A stretch of 64,000 nt of DNA from Seminavis robusta (lineage: Eukaryota > Bacillariophyta > Bacillariophyceae > Naviculales > Naviculaceae), in the NCBI GenBank assembly GCA_903772945.1, contig CAICTM010000144.1, forward strand, positions 42,971 to 106,970. Direction: 5' to 3'. Positions 44,793 through 57,800 of this stretch are shown piece by piece; the stretch's first letter is position 1; each line of letters starts with the position of its first letter. Position numbers and translations under genes: made by a program. The notes below the pieces were generated by a model. The model did no database searches. It saw only the letters and a program-made list of their open reading frames with translations, and was not told the DNA's origin.

Positions 44793-47700
44793 CTATTGGA
44801 CTGTCAAAGCAATTGAGATTGAATCAATCAGTTTGTCAGAAGCGGCAATGGCATCCGCTCGGATGGTTATGGACACGCCATAGTTAAAGGAAGCAGTGGT
44901 GCAAGGACGGTAGTTTCCACCAACGTCAGCGCACAGAGAATAGGGGTGGGTTTTTTGCGTCTGTACCAAAATGCCTTCCACATAGAATAACACTTCGGAA
45001 ATAGCTGTGGCGCCTGTGAATGCTTCAATGTTGTAGTTGAAGCCAAGGCTTCCTGTATTTAGCACCTCACCAGCCACCAAATCTCGTACTATGGTGTTCG
45101 TGTCCGCATTGACCAGCACAAAATGGGACAGTGTACTAGGGCTGCTCGATGGGGATTGGCTGGGAGCGTTGCTCGGAGTAGAACTGGGTGATGCACTTGG
45201 ACTTGTTGATGGTGCCGATGAAGGGCTATTTGACGGTTTTGAAGACGGGGGGATACTTGGGAGCGATGATGGCGCAGATGAAGGGATGATACTTGGGGAA
45301 GATGATGGTGCCAATGAAGGGCTATTTGACGGTTGCAGAGACGAAGGGCTGCTGGAAGGTTGCAGAGAAGGCTGACCAGAGGGAATAGTGGATGGTGATG
45401 AAGAAGGGGGGATACTCGGGGACGATGATGGTGATGAAGAAGGGAGGATACTTGGGGAAGATGATGGCGCCGATGAAGGGGTGCTCGACGGTTGATTGGA
45501 AGAAGGGCTGCTGGAAGGTTGCAGAGAAGGCTGACCAGAGGGAATATTGGATGGTGATGAAGATGGGGCGATACTTGGGGAAGACGATGGACTTGTTGAA
45601 GGCATGATTGATGGTAGACCTGAGGGGACTCTAGAGGGCACCATCGAAGGACCAGCAGACGGGCTATTGCTTGGGCTTGTAGTTGGAAGCATTGATGGTC
45701 TTGTAGAAGGTCCCATCGAAGGAACAAGAGAGGGCAAATTTGATGGCACTATAGAAGGGCTAGTGCTTGGGGATCCCGATGGATCTCCCGTGGGCGGTGT
45801 AGAAGGCAAGGTGGTTGGTCCGATTGAGCTTGATGGCCTGAGGGATGGGCTAGTGGAAGGTTGTCTTGTCGGGATTCCAGAGGGCAGAATCGAAGGCAAA
45901 GCAGAGGGTGCAATACTGGGAAAACCTGAGAGACTAGGAAGCGATGAGGGTCTGGTAGAGGGATTGCTTGAGGCTGAGGGCCCGACAGATGGGCTAGAGG
46001 AAGGTTGCCTGGTGGGGATGCCCGAGGGCAGATTCGAGGGCAAAGAGGAGGGTCCGATGCTGGGAAACCCCGAGGGCCTAAAAGAAGGGCTGAACGAAGC
46101 TGAGGGCCCAGCAGTGGGGCTGCCTGAGGCTGACGGCCTGATAGATGGGCCAGAAGAAGGCTGCCTTGTGGGCGTGCCTGAAGGCAGAATCGAAGGCAGA
46201 GAGGAGGGTCCAATACTGGGAATTCCTGAGGGCCCAGCAGATGGGCTGATGGAGGGTACAAGGGAGGGACCAAAAGAACCTGAAGGGTTGGTAGATGGAA
46301 AGGTAGAAGGTGCTGCAGACGCAACCCCCGATGGATTTATTGAGGGTAGTTTCGAAGGTTGTAACGTTGGACCATTCGAAGTCGAAGGTGGGGTCGATAG
46401 GGTATTTGATGGCCCAGAGCTTACAACACTGGAGGGCACAAGTGAAGGAAACACGGATGGTGCATTCGAGGGGATGGAAGATACAGTTGGCGATGCTGTT
46501 GGTGTATTCTCCACGAGGCTGAATGTGACCTCCAGAGCGATTCCACTCACAAAACCAGTTCTGGGGACAGCCTTGACGGTAATGTTAGCAGTTGGCACCG
46601 ATAAAGCAGTAACTGGCAAGTAGGAACCATCAAAGATATTTGTTCCAGACATAAGATACGGGTTCGTGTGACTGTAGAAGGGATTCCCATTCAAGTAGAA
46701 ATCAACGTAATCAACAAAAAACGGGAAAGAGGGTTGAGCGCTCACGGTCAGCTGTGAACCCACGGGAAGTCGAATCACGTCTCCGTCGGCAATAGTTTGG
46801 ATGTTTGATTCGGTCGTAGTGTCTACAAGGGTCAAACTAATGACAGAGAAACTTCCTGTTGTGGGTGATCCTGTCGTACCACTCGGCGTGGTGACAGCCG
46901 TCGGAGGGTTTGTTGTGGGTGTTCTGGTTGGAACTGGCGTAGTTGGCCCCGTCGGAGCAGGTGTCGGTTGGTTGGTTGGACTGGGTGTGGGCTGATTGGT
47001 TGGGGAAGGCGTGGGCTGATTTGTTGGTCCTGGTGTGGGCTGTCTAGTCGGTCGCCTAGTTGGCCGCCGAGTAGGAAAAGGTGTAGGTCGACGCGTTGGT
47101 CGGCGTGTAGGCCGTCGTGTGGGTTGCCTAGTTGGTGCATTGGTTGGTTGAGGCGTAGGAGCTGGTGTAGGTAGATTTGTAGGCTGTTTTGTCGGTGCTC
47201 TGGTAGGTGACAGAGATGGCCGCAATGTCACGGGTGCGTTCGGAGTATTGGTTTGCCGTTCAATGCTCTCGGAATCTGTGATGACCGTAGGCGATTCAGA
47301 CACGGGATTTGTCGTAGTTGGAACTGCAACTGGAGCCACGCTGGGAGAGGCAGTAACGGGTGCTGGAGCCATGGTTGTTGGAGAGGCTGTTGCCGGTAGT
47401 TTTGTCGTCGCTGTTGGCACTGTCGTGGATGTTTCGACCGATGATTGAGTAGGGGCTGCGGTGATAGGTGCATTTGGCGTCGTCGTCGTAGGTGTGTTGC
47501 TTACAGGCATCGTTGGTGTATTGCTCACAGGTGCCGCGGTCGTTGTTGGTGTCCCTGCTGATGGGACGGAGCTGGCTGGAGATGCTACTATGGGTGCTGA
47601 TGCTGCTGTGGGCGGCAAAGACGTAGGATTCAACGACGTTGGTGCAACGGGAGAAAGAGATTGAGTAACGGGGCTTGTCGTCGCGGTGGGAACTCCCGCC

Positions 47701-50490
47701 ACGGGGCTTGTCGTGGTAGTGCTTGGACTTGTCGTGGTTGGACCGGTAGGAACTCCCACTACAGGGCTTGTCGTCGTGGTAGTGCTTGGACTTGCCGTGG
47801 TTGGAGTGGTAGGAACTCCAGGCACAGGGCTTGTGGCGGTCGTGCTTGGACTTGTCGTGGCAGTGCTTGGAGTTGCCGTGGTTGGAACTCCCGCCACGGG
47901 GCTTGTCGTGGCAGTGCTTGGACTGGCTGTGGTTGGAGCGGTAGGCACTCCTGCCATGGGGCTTGTCGCGGTGGTGCTTGGACTGGCCGTGGTCGGACCG
48001 GCGTTGGGAGTAGGCGTCCCTGTTCCCGTCACGGGGCTTGTCGTGGTACCGGTAGTGCTTGGACTTGTTGTGACCGGACCGGCATTGGGAGCAGTGGGCG
48101 TCCCTGTTCCCGTCGTGAGGAGGGCATCGGTGGCTGGCAATCCGACGCTGCTGGGACTTGCCGTGGCGGGTGCCACAGAAGGCGCATTCGTCGTACCACT
48201 AGGAGTAGTCGGTGTGCCGGTCGTGCTTGTTGTCCCGGTACTACTGGGAGATTCCGTGACGGGCTTCGTTGTTGTTGTGGAAGTTGTCGTCGGTCTTGGA
48301 GTGTCGGACGTAGTGCTAGGAGCATTCGACGAAGATGAGGTTCCCAAGGTCGTAGGAGCTCCTGTAATAACAGTCGGAGCCACGGACGTGGACGTGGGCG
48401 TTGTGGTAGTCGTTGTTGCGGTAGTCGTGGAATCCTCATCGACTGTTGCCTTGTCGTCATTGGTACCGACAATGGTGAATTCTTGCACGACCTTTTGCGG
48501 ATCATCGGCTTGTACGACTGCGCCATAGTACAACTTGAGCTGATCCTTGTTCGCCTGTGGCAAGGACGGGAAATTGTGTTTGATTTCAAAGACAAATGCT
48601 TCGACAAAGTCATTGAAGAAATTAGCCTTGTTTGGTTGCTGTAACCGTCGTCGTTGACCGCCCTGCCGTGCTTCAGCGGTGACGAGGGGAGCGCCATTGT
48701 CACCATCCCCAAACAGCGGATTGAGACTGGAACACCCAACACAGGATACATTGGCGGACCATTGACTAAACGTAAATACCAAGTCGTTTCCAGCTTGTGC
48801 ATAATTAACATTTTGGAGTGCCACATGATCGAGGATGCGTTGAAACTCATCCGAACAACCCCCGGCAAGTCCATTGTAGACGAGTACAAAAATGTCTTGT
48901 AGTTCTTGTTGATTCTGTGATGCAAAGTCAAGAGGAAGTCCTTGAAGAACAAAGTCTACCATTCCCGCCTTGACTTCCACCAAATCCGCACTGGTGCCGT
49001 CGCACACAATCGCCATATTAGTGTCGGCTGACGTTGTACTATTGTCGTCGGTGGTAGTAGTCGGTTGTACGGATACGGTTGGTGATTCCGTGGGCGCGGC
49101 TGTGAACTTTTGAAAGTTGAGAAACGTGGAGGGACTGGCCGAAGGTAACTGCGTGGGAGCCAGGGACGGATCGATGGACGGTGTAGTGGTCAACGAGGGA
49201 CTGACCGATGGTGCCAAAGTCGGAAGTCCGATTGATACGGGAACGACACTTGCATTTGTGGTGGTGACCAGAGACACGTTGGTATGAACAGTAGTGGCAT
49301 TCAGGAAGGTGGCACTGTCCGCCCCATTATTGGTGGTCAATAGGACCCCTACGGTGACGGCAGTGGCCACAGCTGCCACACCGAGCGCGACTCCCAATTG
49401 TGTGGCCACCGAGGCGTTGGCTACAGTAGTCAAGATGCCAGCAGTGGACGAAGAAGACGAGCCTGCTGCAAAAGCAGTTGTTCCGGCAGTGACGGACTGT
49501 CCAGCAGTCTGGGATGCCGCCAACGCCATTTGTTGTGAGGTTCCTTGTGCGGCACTGTAGTCATGAAACCATATAAGCAAAGCAAGAAAGAATGAAACAT
49601 GAGGGAGGTGAGTTGAGTCGGTCTTTCAGTAAGCAACCGACTGCATCACTGCTTGACTTGACTTACAGAAATGTTGGATTTGCAACATTAGCCATGGATT
49701 GTTGTTGTGCCAGGAGCCCTCCTTGTCTAGCATGACTGGCAGCAGCTCCTGCAGAATCTTGCAAATCATCAGTATCTGCCCCAGGCAAGTGGTTGTTGTT
49801 GGCATCCTCCCCTTTGTTTCCCTTGCATTTGTTGATCAGTTTGGTAATCAATTTCATCAATGCGAGTACTCCACATCCCATCAAGATTCCGTAGAGAAAG
49901 GATCGTCGGACTTGTTTTTCCTTGGCTTCGGCCATGTCGACGGAAGATGGATCGTCTTGACTGTTGAAACTGTCACTCAGCTCACTCTCCTCTTCTTGGT
50001 CAGCGTGTGATCCTTCGCTTAAGTCTTCCTGCTTGTCATCTTGACCGTTATCACCCTTATCCTCAAGAACATCATCATCCTTCAGGTCAATGTCTACCAG
50101 GGGGAGATCCAATGTCTCTGTATGTGTGTAAACATCGTCATCATCATCATCAGACGATGCCATCCAGCCAGCACTAGAAGTTCCAGTAGAAGTGTTGTTC
50201 ATGTTGGACGTGTAATTGTGAGCTCTCTGGGTGGCATCCAGGTCCGTCTCTGATTCCACTAGTACTGCTGCCGCTGCTGCTTGGGTAGGACTACCAGCTG
50301 ATTGCTTGTCTTGTACAGAAGAGGATTCAATACTGGAGTCTCCTGCAGAATTCCTAGCAGCCAGCCAAGCCGGAAAAGATCCCAAAGAACCTTCTTCAGT
50401 CTGCTGCAGTTCCATGGAAGTCTGACTGTGCTGACCTCCGCCATGGCCGTACCGTTCTCTTGGGTCCTCTATAGGAGGATCTCGTCCCAT
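44793..50490 (-). CDS. G4: giant P/T/S-rich membrane-anchored surface protein, C-type, intact
   Basis: Two exons: 50490-49667 and 49554-44793 (112-base intron GTAAGT...CTACAG, phase 2), giving 1861 residues with no frame break. Residues 1-195 are acidic and Ser-rich, with LQQTEEGSLGSF near 29 and ELSDSFNSQDDPS near 170. The hydrophobic segment SFLYGILMGCGVLALMKLIT lies at about 197-219. A linker follows (LLAQQQSMANVANPTFL), then an Ala-rich second hydrophobic segment at about 325-347. NxS/T sequons follow, then module A at about 460-635 (GMVDFVLQGLPLDF, CSDEFQRILDHV, CVGCSSLNPLFG) with an RRRLQQ site inside. Thr/Pro and Arg-rich PT repeats, module C (about 46500-46860), long S-x-P-S repeats and module D (44793-45140) complete it. 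This is the best reference model for the array. No cleavable signal peptide is seen. Confidence 0.82.
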
Positions 50491-51895
50491 GCTATGCTGC
50501 TGTGTAGGCTACCGTTCTTCTTATTATTATCACTGATACACTGTATGTGTATATATGTACTGTAGCAAGGATAGCTATGGGTAAAGGTATGCTACCTTTC
50601 TCATTAGCAGTGCTACCTAGCTAGCTAGACTGTGTTGTCTGTTGGGGTTTGTTGTCTTGGTGCGGTTTGTTGGTTGTCTTGGTGGTTAGTTGGTTGTGCC
50701 GCTGCTACTCCCGGTTCTCCGTTTTCTTCGGGGCTTACTTCACGTCGATGCCTCCATGATTACACAATAAATCATGGACAAAAATAAATGAACAAGAACC
50801 CACCCATTTTACAAAACAAAGACTTAAAAAAGTACGTTCCCCCACAAAAGCTTACTAAGACTAGTGACTCGAAGACTGTATAAAAGTATACACGAGACAT
50901 GTGCAAAGGTGAATCTTAGTAAGAATAGATTTAATGGAAGTCACGGTACAAAGTGGAGAACTTCAATTACCTAAAAGCGCGATGAGGCCTATTGTGACCT
51001 GCATGTCTGGTCTTGGGGCTTTTTCACCTGCGCTGCATGGTCTAGTAGGATCTAGCTAGGAGCGTACGACTGTATGCGAACCCCAGCCCCAGCAAGCATT
51101 GACCACCAAGTCGCTGCAGATCCCTTCCGTACGGTAGCCATGGCAAACCCACCGTACCGGTGCAAGAGTCCTACAAGCACATGGTCGTTGCGGCAATGCC
51201 AATAAGCGGGGCAAGGGTACTTCCTGTTTTGGCTGCCGATAGATGCCTTCCCTGCGGGTTCATGGTGGACGAAAAACCAACTACCCAAACTAGCTAGATC
51301 TAAGAATAACGCACGCTTCCAGGCAATAATGTTGGGTTCGTTGCACATAGATTGCTGTGGCGAACCATTTCTTCGATTTTGCTTACTTTAGCCCAGCAAC
51401 GCATCACCCAACCCAACAATCGAGCAACCGAGACTGTTACCAGGTAGCTCCGAGGAGGAGCAAAGCAAGCTGGGGGGAGAGCTCGGGTGTGTGCACTGGG
51501 AGATACTGGTACCGTACTATAGTAACCCTGCCTCCTACATGTACTAGCCAGGTTTGTCCATATTTCGTGACGGATCATTTAGTTAGTCCCATGGCCCTGC
51601 ACTTGGTGGTGGACGGTTGCCAGTAAATGTCGCGGATTAATCTCTTCATTATTAGTTTATATCTAACTAAGTTTTGCCCAATAAATCACCCCACCCACCA
51701 CATGGATCGTGTTGCCTCCAAGGAGGTACCGTACGGTACAGCGTACCCACCACGCCATCTCCAAGGGGGCTGGCTGCCTTGATGACCAAATCTTCTTGAT
51801 CGAGCCAACAACCGGTTGGGGCTGCTTTGGCATGGACTCGGAGCAGTACCGGTAGGGTTGGGAGAAGAACTGAGAGATACTCTGGTGCTGGACAA
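50491..51895. other. Intergenic between G4 and G5
   Basis: About 1.4 kb. It holds the presumed G4 promoter and, at the right, the G5 3' flank. There are GTAC palindromes near 51725-51742. No gene is recognised. Confidence 0.55.
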
Positions 51896-54800
51896 CTACG
51901 TTGGAATGCAACCAAGTGGATAGAAGGCAAAGTTTTCTTGAAATTCGGCATTGGAAGAAGACCCACAACCCATGCAAGCTCCTGCAAACTCTCCTGTTTC
52001 TGCAAAGCTGTAGAAATTACATCCATCTTTGTGGTCACACAGCTTTTGGCAAGTTGCTAGATCTGTGCTGCTGTTCTCAACAAGCCTGGTGCTGCCTTCT
52101 TCACACTTCATGTCCTGTTGCTTAGAATCACATGCAGCTGCTGGACTGCTGTTGCTCGGTGCAGAGCTTGGGTTGCTAATCAGAGCAATGCTGGGATTGG
52201 AACTCAAAGAAGAAATTGGTGTGGAGGCTGGTGCTTGAAGAAAACGGCGACTGCTGCTGGGTGCTGCACTTGATTGGCCGGGAGCTGCACTTGATTGGCT
52301 GGGAGCCGCACTTGACTGACTAGGAGCTACACTTGATTGGCTTGGTGCAGCACTTGATTCACTGGGAGCTGCACTGGGGCTGCTGCTGGGGAGCACGCTA
52401 GGAGATGAACTTGGTGTGGAGCTTGGTGCTGGAACAGTTGGAATATTGCTGGGGAGAACACTTGGCATGCTGCTCGGAAGGTCACTAGGGCTACTGCTGG
52501 GAAGCACGCTAGGAGATGAACTGGGGCTACTGCTGGGGAGCACGCTAGGAGATGAACTCGGTGTAGAGCTTGGGTTGGAACTCGGAGAAGAACTTGGGTT
52601 GGAGCTTGCTGCGGCTGGAACAGTTGGAATATTGCTGGGGATAACGCTAGGCATGCTGCTCGGAAGATCACTGGGGCTGCTGCTGGGGAGCACACTAGGA
52701 GATGAACTCGGTGTAGAGCTTGGGTTGGAACCTGGACTTGGTGCAAGACTGGGGTTTTCACTGGGAGTAGTGCTAGGAGAATGAGACGAGCTTGGTGCTG
52801 CACTCAATGTACTTGGTACACGACTGGGGGTGGAGCTGGGAGTAGAGCTAGGAGAACGAGAAGAGCTCGGCGCTGCACTTGTTGAACTTGGTGTAACACT
52901 GGGGGCGGAGCTGGGGGGAGAACTAGGAGAAAGAGAAGAGCTGGGTGCTGCACTTGAAGAACTTGGAGATTGAGAAGAACTCGGTGCTGCACTTGGTGCA
53001 AGACTGGGGTTACCGCTGGGAGCAGAGCTGGGAAACTGAGAAGAGGTCGGTTCTGTACTTGGTACAACACTGGGGGTGGTGCTGGGGACAGAGCTTGGAG
53101 AATACGAAGAGCTTGGTGCTACACTTGGTGCAAGACTGGGGAGTGAACTTGGAGATTGAGAAGAGCTTGGTGCTGCGCTTGGTGCAAGACTGGGGATACC
53201 ACTGGGAGCAGAGCTGGGAAACTGAGAAGCTGTCGGTGCTGTACTTGGTGACAAGCTGGGGTCACTGCTGGGGGACAGAACTTGGAGACTGAGAAGAGGT
53301 CGGCACCGCACTTGGTACAAGACTGGGGCGATCACTGGGGGCAGAACTTGGGGATTGAGAAGTGCTGGGTACTGCACTTGGCGCAAGACTTGGGGTACCA
53401 CTGGGAGCTGTGCTAGGAGATTGAGAAATGCTCGGTACTGCACTTGGGTAACTAGAGAAGCTCGGTTCAAATGATATACTTGGTACAACACTGGGGTTGG
53501 AGCTGGGGGAAGAACTTGGAGACTTAGAAATGCTCGGTGCTGCCTTGGTCGACTAGGGTTACCACTGGGGGCAGAACTCGGAGATTTAGAAGTGCTTGGG
53601 GCTGCACTTGATGCACTTGGTGTAAGACTGGGGGTGAAGCTGGGGGAGAACTTGGAGACTGAGAAGTGCTCGGCGAAGCACTTGGTCCAAGACTGGGGTT
53701 ACCACTGGGGGCAGAACTCGGTGATTGAGAAGAGCTCGGTGCTCACTCGATGCACTTGGTGTAAGACTGGGGGTGGAGCTGGGGGAAGAACTTGGAGACT
53801 GAGAAGTGCTCGGCGAAGCACTTGGTCCAAGACTGGGGTTACCACTGGGGGCAGAACTCGGTGATTGAGAAGAGCTCGGTGCTTCACTCGATGCACTTGG
53901 TGCAAGACTGGGGGTGGAGCTGGGGGAAGAACTTGGAGATTGAGAAGAGCTAGGTGCTCCACTGGATGCACTTGGTGCAAGACTGGGGCTACCACTAGGA
54001 GAAAAACTAGGCGAATGAGAAGAACTAGGTGCTCCACTAGATGCACTTGGAGCAATACTGGGGCTACCACTGGGGGAAGAACTCGGAGATTGAGAAGAGC
54101 TTGGTGCAGCACTTGATGAGCTGGGTTGAAGGCTTGGAGTGGAGCTGGGGACAGAACTTGGAGAATGAGAAGAGCTTGGTGCTCGACTTGGGCCAGCAGT
54201 TGGTTCCCGAATAGACGGTTGGTTGCTTGGACTGGTGCTTGGATTTGCGCTTGGGGCAGCCGTTGATGGACTTGCTGTTGTAGGCGTAGCTGTGGGACTT
54301 CCTGGAGTCACCGTTGGACCCAGAGTTGTTGGGCTTGCCGTTGTGGGTGTAGCAGTAGAAGGAGTAGCGGTTGAGGGCGTAGTGGTTGTTGGGGTGGCTG
54401 TCGATGGAGTTGCTGAGGGACTACCAGGAGTGCCTGTGGGACCTGCAGTTGTTGGGCCAGCTGTTGTGGGTGTAGCTGTTGGGGGAGAAGGAGTGTTTGG
54501 GGCGGCTGTTGATGGACTTGCTGTTGTAGGCGTAGCTGTGGGACTTCCTGGAGTCACTGTTGGACCTGCAGTTGTTGGGCAGCTGTTGTGGGAGAAGGAA
54601 GCGTTGGGGCTGTCGATGGAGTTGCTGAGTGGTAGTACCAGGGTGACTGTAGGACCTGCAGTTGTGGGCCAGCTGTTGTGGGTGTAGCTGTTGGGGGAGA
54701 AGGAGTGTTTGGGGCGGCTGTCGATGGACTTGCTGTTGTAGGCGTAGCTGTGGGACTTCCTGGAGTCACTGTTGGACCTGCAGTTGTTGGGCAGCTGTTG

Positions 54801-57800
54801 TGGGAGAAGGAGCGTTTGGGGCGGCTGTCGATGGAGTTGCTGTTGTGGGAGTAGCTGAGGGACTACCAGGAGTGTACTGAGACCTGCAGTTGTTGGGCCA
54901 GCTGTTGTGGGAGAAGGAGTGTTTGGGGTGGCTGTCGATGGAGTTGCAGTTGTAGGGCTAGACGTGGGACTACCAGGAGTGACTGTAGGACCGCAGTTGG
55001 GCAGCTGTTGTTGGGCCAGTGTTGTGGGAAGGAGTGTTAGGGTGCTGTCGATGGACTTGCTGTTGTGGGAGTAGCTGAGGACTACCAGGAGTGACTGTAG
55101 GACCTCAGTTGTGGGCCAGCTGTTGTGGGTTAGCGGTTGTGGGAGAAGGAGTGTTTGGGGTGGCTGTCGATGAGTTGATGTTGTGGGTAGTTGAGGGACT
55201 ACCTGGAGTGACTGTAGGGCCTACAGTTGTTGGGCCAGCTGTTGTTGGGCAGCGTTAGGTTGTGGAGAAGGAGTATTTGGGGTGGCTGTTGATGGACTTG
55301 CAGTTGTAGGGGTAGATGCGGGACTGCCAGGAGTTACTGTGGGCCAGCAGTTGTTGGGCCAGCTGTTGTGGGAGCGGTTGTGGGAGATAGGAGTGTTTGG
55401 GGTGGCTGTCGAGGAGTTGCAGTTGTAGGGCTAGACGTGGACTACCAGGAGTGACTGTAGGACCTGCAGTTGTTGGGCCAGCTGTTGTTGGGCGTTGGGG
55501 AGAAGGAGTGAGGGGTGGCTGTCGATGGAGTTGCTGTTGTGGGAGTAGCTGAGGGACTACCAGGAGTGACTGTAGGACCTGCAGTTGTGCGGGGCCAGCT
55601 GTTGTGTCTAGCGGTTGTGGGAGAAGGAGTGTTTGGGGTGGCTGTCGATGGATTGATGTTGTGGGAGTAGTTGAGGGACTACCTGGAGTGACTGTAGGGC
55701 CTACAGTTGTTGGGCCAGCTGTTGTTGGGCCAGCTGTTGTAGGAGAAGGAGTATTTGGGGTGGCTGTTGATGGACTTGCAGTTGTAGGGGTAGATGCGGG
55801 ACTGCCAGGAGTTACTGTGGGACCAGCAGTTGTTGGGCCAGCTGATGTGGGCGTGGCAGTTGAGGGCGTAGTGGTAGTTGGGGTGGCTGTCGATGGAGTT
55901 GATGTTGTAGGAGTAGTTGAGGGACTGCCTGGAGTGACTGTAGGGCCTACAGTTGTTGGGCCAGCTGTTGTGGGAGAAGCCGTGGGCCTTCTAGGAGTGA
56001 CTGTGGGACCTGCAGTTGTTGGGCCAGCTGTGGTGGGAGAAGCTGAGGGACTACCAGGAGTGACTGTGGGACCGGCAGTCGTTGGGCTGCTTGTAGTTGG
56101 GCTTCCAGTAATCAGGGTCTCACTGATATGAACTGCTGATGTTCCTGTTAGGCTAGAAAAGGCAGTAACAAAGTCAGCTCTTTGTGTGGCACTCCCCAAG
56201 AAGGGATTGGCACTTGTCTCATCCACCGTGACAGAAAGTTCCAGATGGAAGATTGCATTTCCAACTTGTAAGCCAATCTTCTGTGTTATGTTCACATTGG
56301 TCACAATTGCAGCACACGTTGTTTCCGATATGAAATCATTAGCCCTGACAAAATTCGAAGTCAAGATATCATCTTGGACAGAAGAGATGTCATTGGTAAA
56401 CCCAATGTAGTACGTGGTGGTGACGGATGCATAGCCACAAGTTGGGGCAGCAGTTGGAAGTTGCGTTGATGGAGAAGATGTTGTGGGGCTACTACTGGGC
56501 TGCCCTGGTGATACTGTTGGTGTTCCTGTAGTTGGTGCTGAAGTTGGTGGATTAGTTGGAGCTCTTGTAGGTTGGCCTGTTGGCGGTTGTGTGGGTTGGT
56601 TGGTTGGCTTGGATGTGGGGGCTGTTGTAGGAAAGGGTGTAGGCTGTCCTGTAGGAGCTGGTGTGGGTTGGCCGGTTGGGCGTGACGTTGGAGATGGTGT
56701 TGGTGCTACAGATGGATTCGGGGTTGTTGGAGATGCACTGGGACTTCCCTCCATCACTGTTGGGCCCAAGGTTGTGGGACTTGCTGTGGATGGAGTTCCC
56801 GTAGGTGATCCAGTAGTGGGGTGTACTGTAGTTGGTCCAATGGTGGTGGGAGAATTAGTGCCGGGGCGGGTAGTTGTGGGGCTACTCGTGCTGGGACTTG
56901 CACTGGTTGCGCCTCCGGTAGTTGGGGAATCAGGGGTGGGGACAGCAATAGTCGGAACATCCAGAGTGGGGATATCAGTAGTTGGGGCATCAGGAGTGAA
57001 GCCAGTGGCCGTTGGGCCGACAGTTGTAGGGATGGCAGATATTGGAGCTTGGCCATTTGGATTCCCAGGCGAACCAGTTTGTCTTGAAGTCGAACCTCCT
57101 GGTTGTCCATTTTCGGTTGGCGCTTGGGATGAAGGTCCAGCAGTTGTGGGGGCCAATGGGGTTGGCTCCTCCTGTTTTGATGGGACTGACGGTGCTTGCG
57201 TTATAGGTTCAGCAGTTGTTGGGGCAGATGGGGTTGGCTCTTGTGTCGATGGGGCTGCTTCGTTGGGTGCCCCAGTACCAGCTTTAGAGTCAGAAGCTTC
57301 TGTGGGTGTTGCTGCAATAGGTGATCCTGTGATTGGCATGGCAGAGGGGCTTTTTGACGGAGTACCACCGAGCCCCGCTGAAATGGATGGGGACCGATTT
57401 GGAGAGCTGCTGCTGGAACTTGGTGATAATGACGGGGCAGTCGACATCAGTACTGTGGGGGGATTGGATGGCCGGTAGGAGGGCACTGGTTCTGTAGGCG
57501 ACTTGGTTGGCACGGAAGTAAAAGCAGTAAAGGTCATCCCAACCGGAGCCGCAGTTGGAGCACCGGTGGTTTGCGTCGTTTTGTCTGTGGTGGCATCATT
57601 CATACTGGTCTCTGCAATGACCTTACTTGGGTTGTTGGGATCCACAACTGAGCCATAGAATAAGCGAACACCTCCACCTTGGTCGTCCTTATCATCCGTC
57701 GCAACACTTGGGAAATGCTCTTTGATTTCATAGATTAATGCCTCGACAAAGTTGGAATAGAGGTGATTCTCCATGAGGATGGAAGTTCCCGTGAGTTCGT

